From assembly GCA_019278155.1 (NCBI GenBank), contig JADMLC010000009.1, positions 62,001 through 126,000 on the forward strand: DNA of 64,000 bases. Reading direction: 5' to 3'. Below the pieces are notes generated by a model, which made no database searches, was not told the origin of the DNA, and was given only the letters and a program-made list of their open reading frames with translations. Source of the stretch: Candidatus Kinetoplastidibacterium crithidiae. Its GTDB lineage: Bacteria > Pseudomonadota > Gammaproteobacteria > Burkholderiales > Burkholderiaceae_B. Below, piece by piece: positions 62,314 through 64,000 of the stretch (positions within the stretch are counted from its first letter, which is position 1; each line of letters starts with the position of its first letter). The translations under genes were made by a program, and so were the position numbers.

Positions 62314-63840
62314 CTATATGTTATCTGGTAATTTTTTATGCCAATTGGTGTTTTGTTGATAACAATCTGATATTGCTATCATGAGAGGTTCAGAAAAATA
62401 ATTACCAATAATTTGCAATCCGATAGGGTGTGAGTCATCACTTTTGTTAAATCCACAAGGTATTGACATTGCTGGCAACCCCGCTAAATTAGCACTTACT
62501 GTGTATATGTCATCTAGCCAGTCTGTATCATTTATATTCTTTATTCCAATTTTTTTGGTATTTTTAGCGGTTACTGGTCCGATTATAAGATCACACTGGT
62601 CATGAAATATTTTCTGAAAACTATTAAGTATAGTTCTTCTTATTTTTTGAGCTTTTAAATAAAATTGCTCATAATTATCTTTAGATAATAAATATGTTCC
62701 AAGCAATGTACGGATTTTAACCTCATTTCCAAAACCTTCTGATCTAGAGCGAGAGATCATTTCTTCTATATTTTTAAAATTTGATGTTCTATAACCATAG
62801 TGAACTCCATCGTAACGAGCTAGATTGCTAGATGCTTCGGCTGAAGCTATTACATAATAAGTTGGTATTGCAATTTCTGTATGTGGTATAGATATGTTAA
62901 TTATATCTGCGCCAAGTTTTTCGAATGTATGTATAGCCTCTTTAATTGTTTTTAATATATCTTCATTTATTGGCATGTCAAAAAATTCTTTTGGAATGCC
63001 AATCCTTATATTTTTTAATGGAGAACTAAAGTTTTTTTTGAAAGCATCTTTAGTATTATTAAAAGTTTTTTTTAGCCAACCAGTTTTTATTTCTTCTGAG
63101 CAATTTTTTTTAATACTTGTCGAATCTTTATGATCATAGTCGCTAATGGTGTTTAGTACTTCTAATAAATCTAGGCTACTGTTAGCAAAAACGCCAACCT
63201 GATCAAGACTAGAAGCAAATGCTATAACGCCATATCTTGAAACAGTTCCGTAAGTTGGTTTTATCCCACAAACTCCACAAAGTGCAGCAGGCATTCGTAT
63301 TGACCCTCCTGTGTCTGTACCTGTTGCGGCCATAACTATACGTGCGGCAACAGCTGCAGCGGAACCCCCAGAAGATCCTCCAGGTGTTATTTTAACATCC
63401 CAAGGGTTTTTTACTGGACCATAAGCTGAGTTTTCGTTGTTTGAACCCATGCCAAATTCATCACAATTCAATTTGCCTAATGAAATGCTCCCAAATTCTT
63501 TTAATTTATCAACTATAGTAGCATCGAATGGACTGATATATTTTTCTAGCATTTTACTGCCTGCAGTTGTACGCCATTGTTTTGTTGCAATATTATCCTT
63601 GTGAGCTATAGGTACTCCAATTAATATTTTTGATAAATTTGAAGAGTTTTTATCTGCTTCTTTAGCCTGTTGCAATGTTAGTTCTTCATCTAAATGCAAA
63701 AATATATTGAGATGTTCTAAGTCTTTTGCTCTTTCCAGAGCGCTTTTTGTAATTTCTAATACACTTATATCTTTTTTCAAGATTGCATTTCTTAATTCAT
63801 TTATTCCATTAAATTGTGTATGTAGTGGTTTTTTTGTCAT
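62314..63840 (-). CDS. gatA: Aspartyl/glutamyl-tRNA(Asn/Gln) amidotransferase subunit A
   Basis: Amidase signature GGSSGGSAAAVAARI, TDTGGSIRMPAALCG, PIAHKDNI. Confidence 0.97.
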   Translation of the reverse strand: MTKKPLHTQFNGINELRNAILKKDISVLEITKSALERAKDLEHLNIFLHLDEELTLQQAKEADKNSSNLSKILIGVPIAHKDNIATKQWRTTAGSKMLEKYISPFDATIVDKLKEFGSISLGKLNCDEFGMGSNNENSAYGPVKNPWDVKITPGGSSGGSAAAVAARIVMAATGTDTGGSIRMPAALCGVCGIKPTYGTVSRYGVIAFASSLDQVGVFANSSLDLLEVLNTISDYDHKDSTSIKKNCSEEIKTGWLKKTFNNTKDAFKKNFSSPLKNIRIGIPKEFFDMPINEDILKTIKEAIHTFEKLGADIINISIPHTEIAIPTYYVIASAEASSNLARYDGVHYGYRTSNFKNIEEMISRSRSEGFGNEVKIRTLLGTYLLSKDNYEQFYLKAQKIRRTILNSFQKIFHDQCDLIIGPVTAKNTKKIGIKNINDTDWLDDIYTVSANLAGLPAMSIPCGFNKSDDSHPIGLQIIGNYFSEPLMIAISDCYQQNTNWHKKLPDNI

Positions 63841-63842
63841 GA

Positions 63843-64000
63843 TTATTCAATAATTTTAGGTACTACAAATAGATTGTTTTCAAATTTTGGTGAATTGTGA
63901 ATGATTTTTTCCATAAATTCTTGAGAACATGTTTGAGGGTTTAGATCTTCACGTAAATGGTTCTTAAAAGTATCTATTATCGAAATTGGATTCACTAAAG
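63843..64000 (-). CDS. gatC: Aspartyl/glutamyl-tRNA(Asn/Gln) amidotransferase subunit C (partial, runs off window)
   Basis: Manual translation ...NPISIIDTFKNHLREDLNPQTCSQEFMEKIIHNSPKFENNLFVVPKIIE*; VPKIIE C-terminus typical of GatC. Confidence 0.85.
   Translation of the reverse strand, partial: LVNPISIIDTFKNHLREDLNPQTCSQEFMEKIIHNSPKFENNLFVVPKIIE

Noticed and set aside
1-64000. tRNA, rRNA, CRISPR arrays, IS elements, phage genes, toxin-antitoxin or defence systems
   Set aside because: No matching TPsiC-like arms in spacers, no regular direct repeats, no transposase or phage proteins in the ORFs; XerC is the housekeeping recombinase next to dapF.

Overview
The window is a 64 kb, strongly AT-rich, gene-dense segment of a reduced betaproteobacterial genome. 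Protein content and local gene neighbourhoods look Bordetella/Achromobacter-like. My best guess, by inference only, is a Candidatus Kinetoplastibacterium-type endosymbiont of a trypanosomatid. It holds about 77 protein genes. These include a complete S10-spc-alpha ribosomal protein superoperon (rpsJ to rplQ, with secY, infA, rpmJ and rpoA), a reduced tol-pal cluster, and housekeeping/metabolic genes: proS, aspS, gatCAB, hemB, lysA, dapF, metK, aroK/aroB, panB, coaX, birA, mrcA, dac, hslUV, dksA, xerC, uvrA, ssb, cca, ung, xthA, pyrE. I saw no tRNA, rRNA, CRISPR, phage or IS element. The observations most worth checking are: (1) pyrE is interrupted by a single-nucleotide frameshift exactly at an A7 tract, and removing one A restores a textbook PyrE; (2) the Tol system has no tolR, its TolQ has lost the conserved polar/Gly channel motifs, and its TolA has lost the long periplasm-spanning domain; (3) UvrA has eroded ATPase motifs; (4) several strong intergenic inverted repeats, including a 14-bp hairpin in the rhlE 5' leader and a spacer with mutually exclusive hairpins; (5) a possible relic FKBP-like fragment between rhlE and ung; (6) scars consistent with block gene loss at pil, lpxL and lipBA loci. 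No clearly novel multi-gene system is visible; the interest lies in reductive evolution and possible rescue mechanisms.
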